Origin: JAHFDS01 sp964593795
Lineage (GTDB): Bacteria; Myxococcota_A; Polyangia; JAHFDS01
NCBI GenBank assembly: GCA_964593795.1
Contig: CAZQJC010000039.1
Span: 62,001-126,000 of the forward strand
DNA length: 64,000 nucleotides
Reading direction: 5' to 3'
A model generated the notes under the pieces. That model worked only from the letters and a program-made list of their open reading frames with translations, ran no database searches and had not been told where the DNA came from. Positions 32,306 to 39,954 of this stretch are shown in pieces. The stretch's first letter is position 1, and each line of letters starts with the position of its first letter. A program made the position numbers and the translations under genes.

Positions 32306-33024
32306 TGGACCATCGCGCGATCGTAGGGCGGTGGCAGGCAGGATCGCGTGCCGTCGGACTGCAGGTACGGGGCGAAGGTGCAGTGCCGGCTCTCCGAGGA
32401 GCAGCTGCTCAGGCACCGGGTCTGCGCCGGCGCGGTCGCGCTCGGCGCCACGAAGCAGCAGAGCTTCCCCTGGGACGAGCAGAGCGGGGCGTCCGAGCAA
32501 CATGAGCTCGTGATGGGCGGCAGGTCGGTGCCGGCGTCGGGCGCGGCGCACTCGGCCACGCTGGACAGGCACGTGCAGCGCTTGCCCGCGAAGCAGGGGT
32601 AGCCGGTGCAGCAGCGCCCATCGCAGAGCGTGCCCGCGCAGACGGGCGCCGCATCCGGAGCCGGCGCGGCCGCATCCGGCCCGGGCATGGCCGGGGGCCG
32701 GTTCGTGCAGTCGAGGTTGCCGCACGCCGTGTACGCCTCGTAGCCGACCTGGCCGGGTGTCATGCGCGCGGTGCAGCGCGCCAGGAAGGCGTCCGTGCAC
32801 TCCGATCGCGCCAGGCACCGGTCAACGCCGCAGTCCTCGGAGAGTCCCTGGCATTCCTGCCAGCCCTGCGGGTCGGTCTTGATGCAGACGTCGATCTTGC
32901 AGAGCGCGCGCAGGAGCTGGCACTGCTGCGTCGCGGTGCACGAGCAGCTCTCTGCCTGGGTCGCGACGAGCGCCGACACACCGAGGATCGAGACGACCGC
33001 GAGGTGTGGAACGAACGGCTTCAC
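32293..33024 (-). CDS. Secreted cysteine-rich protein
   Basis: A 243-residue protein. A signal peptide (MKPFVPHLAVVSILGVSALV, cleavage near AES-C) is followed by about 30 cysteines, many as CC or C-x-C (CDGRCCTGYPCF, CSSQGKLCC), with an Ala/Pro/Asp linker (about 115-135). Such Cys-rich exported proteins are common in myxobacteria. Disulfide formation implies periplasmic or extracellular location. It may block receptors, bind a host surface factor or be a toxin; not recognised. The start is GTG 33024 by GTGA overlap. Confidence 0.65.
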   Translation of the reverse strand: MKPFVPHLAVVSILGVSALVATQAESCSCTATQQCQLLRALCKIDVCIKTDPQGWQECQGLSEDCGVDRCLARSECTDAFLARCTARMTPGQVGYEAYTACGNLDCTNRPPAMPGPDAAAPAPDAAPVCAGTLCDGRCCTGYPCFAGKRCTCLSSVAECAAPDAGTDLPPITSSCCSDAPLCSSQGKLCCFVAPSATAPAQTRCLSSCSSESRHCTFAPYLQSDGTRSCLPPPYDRAMVQCPF

Positions 33025-33476
33025 GGGGCACCTCCGGCCATGAACGCATCCCACGCCGCAGGGTCGGCCCACTCCCTGCGGGGCTTGCCGCGGAGCCGCT
33101 CGCGCAGCACCGCCTCGACGAGACGGGCGTCGGCGCCATCGACGTGGACGGGCCCGTGGTAGCCGTGCAGACCGTTGACGTACGGGCAGAGCGCCGGAAA
33201 GCTGCCCTCTTCGATCGCGAGCGCGAGGTCCTGGCACCACGGGGCCTTCTCGTGGCGCTCGCTGTAGACGGCGCAGCGGGTCCCGCCCGACGGATCCGGG
33301 CGCAGGTACTTGCAGGACAGCCCCTTGACCAGGAACCAGGTGCCGTTGAGCTGCACCTTGGCGTGACAGCACCCGCCGCACTGATGACACGCCTTCTCGA
33401 GATCGCCGCGGTGACGATCGCGGACGATCCGGAGGTGCTTCTGGATCACGGGGAGCTCGATCCGCTTGCGGTTCAT
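33021..33476 (-). CDS. YkgJ-like cysteine-cluster (zinc/iron-chelating) protein
   Basis: A 151-residue protein. Cysteines in CHQCGGCCH (about 30-38), CKYL, CAVY, WCQDL and CPYV follow the YkgJ/DUF-type metal-chelating cluster layout. Members bind Zn or Fe-S; cellular function is poorly known. AGAGGAAGG precedes the ATG, and both ends overlap neighbours by four bases. Confidence 0.7.
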   Translation of the reverse strand: MNRKRIELPVIQKHLRIVRDRHRGDLEKACHQCGGCCHAKVQLNGTWFLVKGLSCKYLRPDPSGGTRCAVYSERHEKAPWCQDLALAIEEGSFPALCPYVNGLHGYHGPVHVDGADARLVEAVLRERLRGKPRREWADPAAWDAFMAGGAP

Positions 33477-34114
33477 GGCTGCGCCTTCCTCTGGCCGCGC
33501 TGGTGCTTGACGATGCGAGTGAGCCGCTCCTCGCCGCGGATGGCGGAAAGGGCGCTGTGCAGGCGCGGGGACCGAGGCGCCGTGTGCGGAAGGCCGCGCG
33601 AGAGATCCTGGTCGCGGCGCCGCTCGTCGAGCGCGCGCAGGTGTCTCTCGTGGTACGGCCGGTAGGCGGGGTGCGCCTTGATGCGCTCGATGAGCGGGCG
33701 ATAGCGCTGCAGCGTCTCGATCGGCAGGCCGCTCTGCTGCGAGGCGTCGCGCAGCGAGACGCCCGCGGGGAAATCTCCCGTGGGGTGCATCGCGGAGATG
33801 GCGCGGCGCGCGAGCTCGTCATCAGGCAGGGCGGCCGCGAGGACCCGGTCGAACTCGGCCTTCGAGCCGCCGGCCTGGTAGGCGGCAGCGCGCTCGGTCT
33901 GCCGCGACGGGCGCGGCCGGCGGCGCGATCGGGCCCTCGCGCGAGCCCCGGTGGCGTCCTCGCCGTAGCTGCCGCCCTCGTCGCCCGCCCCGTCGCCCGT
34001 CTCGTTGTCGGCGGCGTCCTCCGCGTTGTCAGCGTCCGCGTCCTCCTCGGGCGGAGCCTCCTCCGTGTCCTCGGGCGCGTACGGTCCGATGGGCTTCTCG
34101 CCCTCGGGGTACAC
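33473..34114 (-). CDS. Second half of a sigma-like gene or separate acidic/HTH protein
   Basis: 213 residues if started at GTG 34114. An acidic low-complexity segment (15-50) and a basic Arg stretch are followed by LARRAISAMHPTGDFPAGVS and LRDASQQSGLPIETLQRY, which read like a sigma region-4-type HTH. The frame is open upstream of 34114 and lines up (GVAYGAEVYPEG) with the interrupted C-terminal end of the 34029-35459 protein: a +1 or -2 shift at the CG repeat 34135-34145 would join both into a single protein of about 650 residues. Either a programmed or slippage frameshift, a sequence error, or two genes. Confidence 0.6.
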   Translation of the reverse strand: MYPEGEKPIGPYAPEDTEEAPPEEDADADNAEDAADNETGDGAGDEGGSYGEDATGARARARSRRRPRPSRQTERAAAYQAGGSKAEFDRVLAAALPDDELARRAISAMHPTGDFPAGVSLRDASQQSGLPIETLQRYRPLIERIKAHPAYRPYHERHLRALDERRRDQDLSRGLPHTAPRSPRLHSALSAIRGEERLTRIVKHQRGQRKAQP

Positions 34115-35459
34115 CTCGGCGCCGTAGGCGACGCCGCGCGCGCGCCTCGTCGAACGCCTGGCCGACCGCGGTCTGGCGCGCGAACCGCGCGAAGTCCCCC
34201 CGCTTGGGGTCGTAGCGATGGATCGCGTTCGCGATGCCGGCGTCGATGGCGTTGTCGATCGCGGCGTCTCCCCGCAGCACGGGGTGCTGCCTCGCCACCT
34301 CGGCCTTGATCGAGTCGATGAGCGCCGGGTGCTGGGCTCGCCAGTGCAGGACCAGCTGGTCGATCTCGCGCTCGCCGATCGGCTTCTTCGCGCCCACCCA
34401 GTGCTGCTTGCGCCGCTCCGTCGGAGGCAGGGCCACGTTCTCGTGACCGAGGTCGCCCGACATCACGAGCTGGTCGACGTTGCCGTTGTGCTGACGCAGG
34501 AGCTCGTCCACGCTGCCGGACGGCGCGCGATCGGCCTCGCGCGCGAAGAACTTCCGGCGCGCCTGCTCGAGGTAGGTCAGGAACGCGCGGCCCGCGTCCT
34601 TCTCGCTGCCCTCGAACTTCCGGTGGGGCGTCAGGCCCAGCGCCCGGAACGCCTGCTCGCCGCCGTACACCACCGGGTGCAGCTTGATCTCGTGGCGCGC
34701 CTCGAGCGGCCGCCCGGCGATCGGATGCCCATCCGCGTCCACCGGGGGAAACAGCATCTTCGAGTGCGTGGCGAAGACCTCGCCCGAGGGCGTGGTCTCC
34801 ACGCTGACCTCGGGCGGGTGCTGCTGCAGGTACTCGAACTGGGCGGCCGCGAGATCGACGCCGCTGCCGCGGGGGTGGTCCTTGCGATCGGCCGCGCTGA
34901 TGCGGCCGGTGAACGTGTACTTGCGGTCCCGGTGCAGGCGGTAACGTGTGGGCTTGCCCTGCGCGTCGCGAGCGGTGACCTCGCCGATGCCGTACGGCTC
35001 GCCGGCCTGGCCGCGGACCAGCAGCTTGCCGACCGCGTACTGGTACGCCTGCGGCGGCGTGTGCCCGAGCGCATCGCTGTCCGGGTGCTTCTCGATGATG
35101 TGGACGTCGTCGCCGAGGTGCTGCAGCGGGTGGCGGTAGCGCGTGATCTTCTCGCCGAGCGTGGTCCGATCCGGGATCGCTCCGCCGATCGCGATGACGT
35201 GGTGCTGGGCGAGCCCCGGGATGCGCGCGAGGTGGGTCGTGCCCGCGATGTCGCGCTTGGCCGCGTAGAACGGGTCGTGGAGCATCTCCGGCGGAGGGGG
35301 CTTGACGCAGTAGGTGGTGTGCCGGCCGAGCGAGTCGACCATCGGCAGCGAGACCAGGTGCGGCGGGCACTGCCGCTGGCGCGACTTCCAGATGCGACCC
35401 GTCGGAGAGAACGCCTTGCGGATGTCGATCTCGGGTGCCGTGATCGGATCGAGGAACAT
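34029..35459 (-). CDS. Large operon-leading protein with sigma region 2-like end
   Basis: 476 residues from ATG 35459 (GGAGG 11 bases upstream). Residues about 10-380 are of unknown fold. Near the end, AAIDNAIDAGIANAIHRYDP then KRGDFARFARQ resembles sigma-70 region 2 (a-x-x-x-D-x-x-RG-x-F-x-x-xA). After QAFDEARA the frame runs into basic low complexity and stops, while the +1 frame continues smoothly as the 33473-34114 product. It is the first gene behind promoter P1 of the leftward arm, an expected place for a transcription factor. Sigma identity is inferred by eye. Confidence 0.6.
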   Translation of the reverse strand: MFLDPITAPEIDIRKAFSPTGRIWKSRQRQCPPHLVSLPMVDSLGRHTTYCVKPPPPEMLHDPFYAAKRDIAGTTHLARIPGLAQHHVIAIGGAIPDRTTLGEKITRYRHPLQHLGDDVHIIEKHPDSDALGHTPPQAYQYAVGKLLVRGQAGEPYGIGEVTARDAQGKPTRYRLHRDRKYTFTGRISAADRKDHPRGSGVDLAAAQFEYLQQHPPEVSVETTPSGEVFATHSKMLFPPVDADGHPIAGRPLEARHEIKLHPVVYGGEQAFRALGLTPHRKFEGSEKDAGRAFLTYLEQARRKFFAREADRAPSGSVDELLRQHNGNVDQLVMSGDLGHENVALPPTERRKQHWVGAKKPIGEREIDQLVLHWRAQHPALIDSIKAEVARQHPVLRGDAAIDNAIDAGIANAIHRYDPKRGDFARFARQTAVGQAFDEARARRRLRRRGVPRGREAHRTVRARGHGGGSARGGRGR

Positions 35460-35577
35460 CAAGGGCACACCTCCTCCGTCTCGCCAGGGCGAGGGGTCGC
35501 CTCCGGCGCGCCAGCAGTCCTGGGTGGGGCCGGCTCGGGTGGAATGTCGACCCGCTCGGGGCCGCGCTCCTTCTTCG

Positions 35578-35616
35578 ATTCTACTCGGCCGTTTTCTGCC
35601 CCCCTGTCGCCAGATG
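35578..35616 (-). promoter_or_regulatory. Phage promoter-like element P1
   Basis: On the minus strand CATCTGGCGACAG, 20 bases, TAGAAT. The first block is shared with P2 (36145) and P3 (56336); TAGAAT acts as -10. The spacer is nine bases longer than in P2 and P3, about one helical turn. It would start the whole leftward arm, about 120 bases before the first gene. Confidence 0.65.
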
Positions 35617-35619
35617 TGA

Positions 35620-36140
35620 AATGGCTCGCACGTGGCCTGTACCAGCCCCGTGCCGGGAGACGCGGTGCCTGCAAGGGCCCGCCTGCTCGGTGATCGTGGA
35701 AGGAACGCCGCCTCATGAAGACCACGCTACGGATCGCGAGTCGGGTGATAAACGGCAGCCGGAGCACGGGGCGAACCGCCGCAGCGAGTCGCCGCCAGCC
35801 GCCGCTGGCCGCCGCCGCACGCCGCCGCGGCGCTACGCACCGGGGCACGGGGATCGCGCGTGCACGCGCGCACGCGCGCGCTCCGGATCCGGATCTGATC
35901 TCTGTAGGTCTTACGTAGGACCTGCGTAGAACCGGATCTCCTCCGGGAGGTCACTCCTGGTCCGGTCTGTTCGCGTAGCGAACAGGCCGAGCGGAAGCCC
36001 GTCACCTGGATCGAGGTCCAGTTCTTCGCGCGCGCGTGGCGGGGCTGTACGCGGGCACCTGGCTCGCTCCGCTCGCCCCGGTGCCCGCGGCGCGCTGCGC
36101 GCGCGCCGGAAGAAGACCGTCGGAGGGTCTGGGCCGAGCC
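35620..36140. other. Dyad-rich divergent control region, possible origin
   Basis: No gene supported. Readable symmetry: CCGGATCCGG (around 35882), AGGTC..GACCT (35906-35923), CCTCC-G-GGAGG (35940-35950), CTGTTCGC-GTA-GCGAACAG (about 35967-35985), CTGGA..TCCAG (about 36006-36021), and a long hairpin GCGGGCACC...GGTGCCCGC (about 36051-36089). Alternating CG/CA tracts occur near 35860-35880. The cluster lies between divergent promoters P1 and P2, where replication origins and operators are often found. Confidence 0.5.
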
Positions 36141-36144
36141 GTCA

Positions 36145-36174
36145 CATCTGGCGACAGACCCGGTTTCGTAGAAT
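36145..36174 (+). promoter_or_regulatory. Phage promoter-like element P2
   Basis: CATCTGGCGACAG, 11 bases, TAGAAT. Same block as P1 and P3. It stands about 140 bases before the tail-tube gene and would drive the tail operon. Downstream, CCAGGG-GAG-CCCTGG (36186-36200) can form a 5'-end hairpin of the transcript. Confidence 0.68.
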
Positions 36175-36315
36175 GAGGGTATCCAGCCAGGGGAGCCCTG
36201 GAACGAGGCCAGCGCTTTCGGCCCGCCTTCAGCTCCCCGCTCTCCTCGGGCGCGCGCCCACGGCGCCGCCCGCCCTCACGATCGATCGGGGGCTCCGGTC
36301 CCCGAAGGAGCTCGC

Positions 36316-36750
36316 ATGGCCTCGTACCAGAGGGGAGCGATCTACACGGGCGCGCGCTGCATCTTCAGCCTCAAGGGGCAGAAGGTCGGGTTCGCCACCC
36401 AGGTCAACGTCGAGGAGCAGATCCAGCACGAGCCGGTCACCGTGCTCGATAACGTCTTCGCCGAGGAGTACGCGCCCGTCGGCGTCCAGGTGACGTTCTC
36501 GGCCCAGTTCTTCCGGCTCGTGGGCGCGTCACTCCGCAAGTTCGGGTTCTGGCCAGCCGCGGACCACGTGAGCATCGTGACGATGGGGGAGCTCGACGCG
36601 ACCCTGCGCGATCACGTCACCCAGGAGACGCTCGCCAACATCCAGCGCTGCCGGTGCATCTCGCGAACGCTCGAGGTCAACGCGCGCGGCATCGCCGGCA
36701 CGAACACCCAGTGGAACGCGATCAAGCTCCTCGACGAGACCGGCACGTGA
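36316..36750 (+). CDS. Tail tube-like protein
   Basis: A 144-residue protein. The pattern GAIYTGARCIFSLKGQKVGF, EPVTVLDN, EYAPVGVQVTFSAQFFRL matches small myophage tail-tube proteins (gp19/gpFII-like fold). These stack as hexamers to form the DNA conduit. AAGGAGCTCGC precedes the ATG. It is first in the tail operon and is followed by tail assembly chaperones and the tape measure, the standard order. The expected sheath gene is not adjacent and may lie beyond the window. Confidence 0.72.
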   Translation: MASYQRGAIYTGARCIFSLKGQKVGFATQVNVEEQIQHEPVTVLDNVFAEEYAPVGVQVTFSAQFFRLVGASLRKFGFWPAADHVSIVTMGELDATLRDHVTQETLANIQRCRCISRTLEVNARGIAGTNTQWNAIKLLDETGT

Positions 36751-36853
36751 GCAAGAAGAAATGCCAAGCGCAGCTTGATCTCGCTCCGGAACCCGTGGAT
36801 GTCGCGCAGGTTTCCGGGAGCCCAGAGCACAGAAATGTCGACGGAGGTGCTTC

Positions 36854-37288
36854 GTGACCGAGCCCGTTCGTGAAAAGCGCTTCTCGCTGTCGCACGTCGA
36901 CGGAAGCGGCAGGACCTGGGACGGCGTGTTCCTCTACCGGCGGCCGAGCCTGCGGGACCTCCTGCGCATCGAGGCCGAGAAGGCGCGCCTGACGGAGGGC
37001 CAGACAGTCGACCGCGAGTTCCTGGTGCTGGCCAGCATGATGGCGCGCCTCAAGGTCGTGCTGCCCGACGTGCCCGCCTGGCTGCGCTGGGACGAGATCG
37101 AGGACCTCGGCCTCCTGACCCGCCTCACCGAGGAGGTGGACCGCATCGAGGGCGACTGGTTTCGCGGGGACGACGCCGGTCGAGGCAGCGCGGGCGTTGG
37201 CGCTCCGGCGTCGGCGAGAGCGGAGCGTGTCCCACCTGCTGCGCCGGTGGTGGGTCGAGAAGTACCGGCTGCCGCCGACCAGCGCTGA
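36854..37288 (+). CDS. Tail assembly chaperone, short form (gpG-like)
   Basis: 144 residues, GTG start with GGAGG upstream. It is alpha/beta, with DGVFLYRRPSLRDLLRIEAE, no membrane segment. Position between tube and tape measure, plus an overlapping second frame, defines the gpG/gpGT-type chaperone pair that holds the tape measure during tube assembly. The last 40 residues after GDWFRG are low complexity, as expected if most of the function changes frame there. Confidence 0.75.
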   Translation: MTEPVREKRFSLSHVDGSGRTWDGVFLYRRPSLRDLLRIEAEKARLTEGQTVDREFLVLASMMARLKVVLPDVPAWLRWDEIEDLGLLTRLTEEVDRIEGDWFRGDDAGRGSAGVGAPASARAERVPPAAPVVGREVPAAADQR

Positions 37289-37577
37289 GTACCTGGCCTA
37301 CACCGCCGAGGACCTGCTCGTGGAGTTCTTCGAGGACCACTTCGCCGCGCACCCGGAGCAAGAGCTCCGGCGGAAGGTGCATGAGCGCTCCGGCCAGCCG
37401 TACTACGTGACCGGCGACCCGCTCATCGACAAGTGGGAGCGCGAGATCGCGGAGGGGAACGAGCCCGACCTCGACGAGGCGCTCACGGACGCGCAGCGCG
37501 CGGAGGAGGCCGCCCAGCGGGAGCTCGCGGCCTTCGATGGGCTGGAGGAGCGCTTCGGCGATGTGGAAGCCCGGTAG
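37121..37577 (+). CDS. Tail assembly chaperone, frameshift-extended part (gpT-like)
   Basis: Frame open from just after a stop near 37118 to 37577, +1 (or -2) relative to the short form. It has no ATG; the first possible starts are a TTG at 37197 or an internal GTG. The product reads LALRRRRERSVSHLLRRWW, then EYLAYTAEDLLVEFFEDHF and an acidic helical end. It is therefore probably made only as an extension of the upstream chaperone by programmed frameshifting between about 37120 and 37200; Mu-like phages use a -2 shift at this locus. Its end overlaps the tape measure start. Confidence 0.7.
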
Positions 37578-39954
37578 GCCACCCGGCCCGGCCGATGTGC
37601 TCGGCGCCCTGCGCGCCGAGCACGGGGAGGTCGTCGCGCAGATGAAGCGCGCGGTCGAGGAGCTCGGTTCGCTCTCCACGAGCGACGCCGGAAGCGGCGC
37701 GGCCGGGGGCCTGACCCGGCGCATCCGCGAGGCGGAGCGCGCGCTGCGCGATCTCGGTCGCCAGTCGCGGGCGCTCGATCTGGCGGCGCGCGAGCTCGGC
37801 AAGGTGCACGGCGCCGGTCAGGCCCTCCTGCAGATGGACGCCCGCTTCCGGCAGGCGGCGCGGCGCCCGGGAGGGCTACTCGGTCTGCTGGGTCGGTTCG
37901 GCGGCGGCGCTGCCGGAGCGACGGCGACCGGGACCAGTGCCTTCGCCGGCGGCATGGCAGGCGGCTCGCTCGGCCTCGGCGGCCTCGCCGCGCTCGGCAT
38001 CGGCCTCGGCATGACCGCCGCGGTCATCGGCGCGATGGGCTCGGTCGTCGGCTCGGGCCTCGGAGCCGCCAGGCAGATGAGCCCGCTCCGCCAGCGGCTG
38101 CGGTCGCTCGGCGGCGCGGGAGCGCTCTCGGGCCTCGGAGCCTCGACCGCGCTCGGGTACAGCTCGCTCGAGGTCGCGCAGCTGCGGCAAGGCGTGCTCG
38201 GCGCGGTCGGCGCGGGCGAGGTCGCAGGCACCGGACACCGCCGGCTCGCGGCGCTCGAGGGGACGGTGCAGGCGGCCGAGCGCGGGCTCGGCGTCGAACA
38301 GAGCACGACCCTGGGCCTCTTCGGCGCGATGCGCCGCGCCGGCGAGACGTTCGAGAAGGGCGACGAGGGCCGGGATGCGCTCCGAAAGCTCATCGCCGAC
38401 GCGTTCGTCTCGGGCGTGGAGCGCACGCGGCTCGGCGAGTACCTCTCGGGCGTAGAGGGGCTCCTGCGCGCCGAGCAGGCGCACACGGCGGGTGGCGTCG
38501 TGGCGCAGAGCCTGTCGCGCATGCTGGGCCTCCTGGGCGGGAGCGCCCAGCCTGGGCTCCAGGGGGCCTACGGCGCCCAGACGCTCGCGCAGCTCTCGGC
38601 CGGGATCCGCTCGCCCGGTGGCGGCGATGCCGGTCGCTCGATCACCCTGCTCGCGCTGCAACGTGGCACCTACACGCGCTCGCTCGCGGGCATGGAGGAG
38701 GGCGCCACGCCGGAGAACCTCGCGCGCCTCTACCAGCACATGCAGCGCACCTATGGCCTCTCCGGCGAGGTCGGCGCGCGCGTGCCGGAAGAGGCGCTCC
38801 TGCGCCTTCAGCAGATGACCGGGGTGGGCCTCTCGAAGCTCGCGGGCAAAGACTTCAAGGACACCGGAACCGTCGGCGAGGGCTCGGTGCTCGCGATGAT
38901 GCACCGGATCGCCTCGGGCCAGGCCACGGGCCCCGAGCGCGCCGGGCTCGAGGCCAAGATCGAGGCCGAGCTCGCTGACCCCACGCGCAACATCGAGCAG
39001 CACACCAAGAAGCAAGCCGAGATCACGGAGCGCCTGCTCGAGGTCGGCGAGAAGTGGCTCGAGAGCGAGGACTCCATCTCGAGCCTCATCGCCGAGAAGG
39101 TCTACCCGGTCCTGGCCGACATGGGCGCGGGCGTGATGGGCCTCGTCAAGGAGCTGGTCGGCGATCGCGCGCAGAAGGAGGAGCTGTCGCGCTCGGTCGA
39201 GCGCCTCGCCGGCCGCGCGGCCGAGGCGTCCGCGGACCTGCAGGCCGCGAGGACGACCTACGAGCGGTCCGGCAAGACGGAGCGGGACCGCGCGGCGCTG
39301 GCCTCGGCGGTCGAGACTCACAACCGCCGTACGAAACACCTGCGCGCGCGGCTCGACGATCTCGGCCCCGAGGCGGCCCAGCAGGCGCTGCAGGTGGACA
39401 CCGGCGCGCTCGGCAAGCTCCGCGAGCTCTGGCGCGAGCCCGGCACGTTCGTGACCAACGCCGGCGTGGGCGCCGCCAACACGCTCATCGGCAGCGGTGG
39501 GTTCCTCATCAACGCACCCTCCAAGCTGTGGAACTGGGATCTCGCGGACGAATCGATCCTGCGCACCCAGTTCATCGCGCCGCGCCCCTACGCGGACGAG
39601 GTCGTGCCGAACCCGGGCGCCGGGAGGATGCGCTTCGAACCGGTGTCGCTCGACGAGGCCATCGCAGGTCGGATCGGCAGCGCCCGCACCACCGCTGGAC
39701 CGGGCCTGCCGGCTGCCTTCCCCGAGGAGCTGGCGGCGTTCGCGGCGCGCAAGCGCGACGTGCCTGCCGAGGAACAGGCGCGACGTCAGGCGATGACGCA
39801 CGCGCGTGACGAGCGTGGCTCGAGCGCGCGCGGCGAGGCGCGCCGGATGAGCTTCGCGCACCAGATCGACCTGCGCGTGTTCGTCAACGACACGGCGGTG
39901 CAGGCGTCAGCGGTCACGGCGCCGACCACCTCGGTCCTGCAGGGAGGCCCGTGA
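37561..39954 (+). CDS. Tape measure protein
   Basis: 797 residues from ATG 37561, overlapping the chaperone end by 17 bases. Helical throughout, with a hydrophobic glycine/alanine-rich segment at about 115-175 (LGLGGLAALGIGLGMTAAVI) as in tape measure proteins, and a second at about 510. Length of helical part sets tail length; about 800 residues would correspond to a tail of roughly 120 nm by the usual 1.5 angstrom per residue rule. Followed immediately (TGATG) by the baseplate hub. Confidence 0.85.
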   Translation: MWKPGRPPGPADVLGALRAEHGEVVAQMKRAVEELGSLSTSDAGSGAAGGLTRRIREAERALRDLGRQSRALDLAARELGKVHGAGQALLQMDARFRQAARRPGGLLGLLGRFGGGAAGATATGTSAFAGGMAGGSLGLGGLAALGIGLGMTAAVIGAMGSVVGSGLGAARQMSPLRQRLRSLGGAGALSGLGASTALGYSSLEVAQLRQGVLGAVGAGEVAGTGHRRLAALEGTVQAAERGLGVEQSTTLGLFGAMRRAGETFEKGDEGRDALRKLIADAFVSGVERTRLGEYLSGVEGLLRAEQAHTAGGVVAQSLSRMLGLLGGSAQPGLQGAYGAQTLAQLSAGIRSPGGGDAGRSITLLALQRGTYTRSLAGMEEGATPENLARLYQHMQRTYGLSGEVGARVPEEALLRLQQMTGVGLSKLAGKDFKDTGTVGEGSVLAMMHRIASGQATGPERAGLEAKIEAELADPTRNIEQHTKKQAEITERLLEVGEKWLESEDSISSLIAEKVYPVLADMGAGVMGLVKELVGDRAQKEELSRSVERLAGRAAEASADLQAARTTYERSGKTERDRAALASAVETHNRRTKHLRARLDDLGPEAAQQALQVDTGALGKLRELWREPGTFVTNAGVGAANTLIGSGGFLINAPSKLWNWDLADESILRTQFIAPRPYADEVVPNPGAGRMRFEPVSLDEAIAGRIGSARTTAGPGLPAAFPEELAAFAARKRDVPAEEQARRQAMTHARDERGSSARGEARRMSFAHQIDLRVFVNDTAVQASAVTAPTTSVLQGGP

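Noticed and set aside
35459..35848. Minus-strand frame spanning promoter P1
   Set aside because: Would be transcribed only partly, Arg/Pro-rich, and contains the promoter element.
36145..36174. Sigma-54 promoter reading of the CTGGCGACAG element
   Set aside because: GG-to-GC distance is too long for -24/-12 spacing in all three copies.
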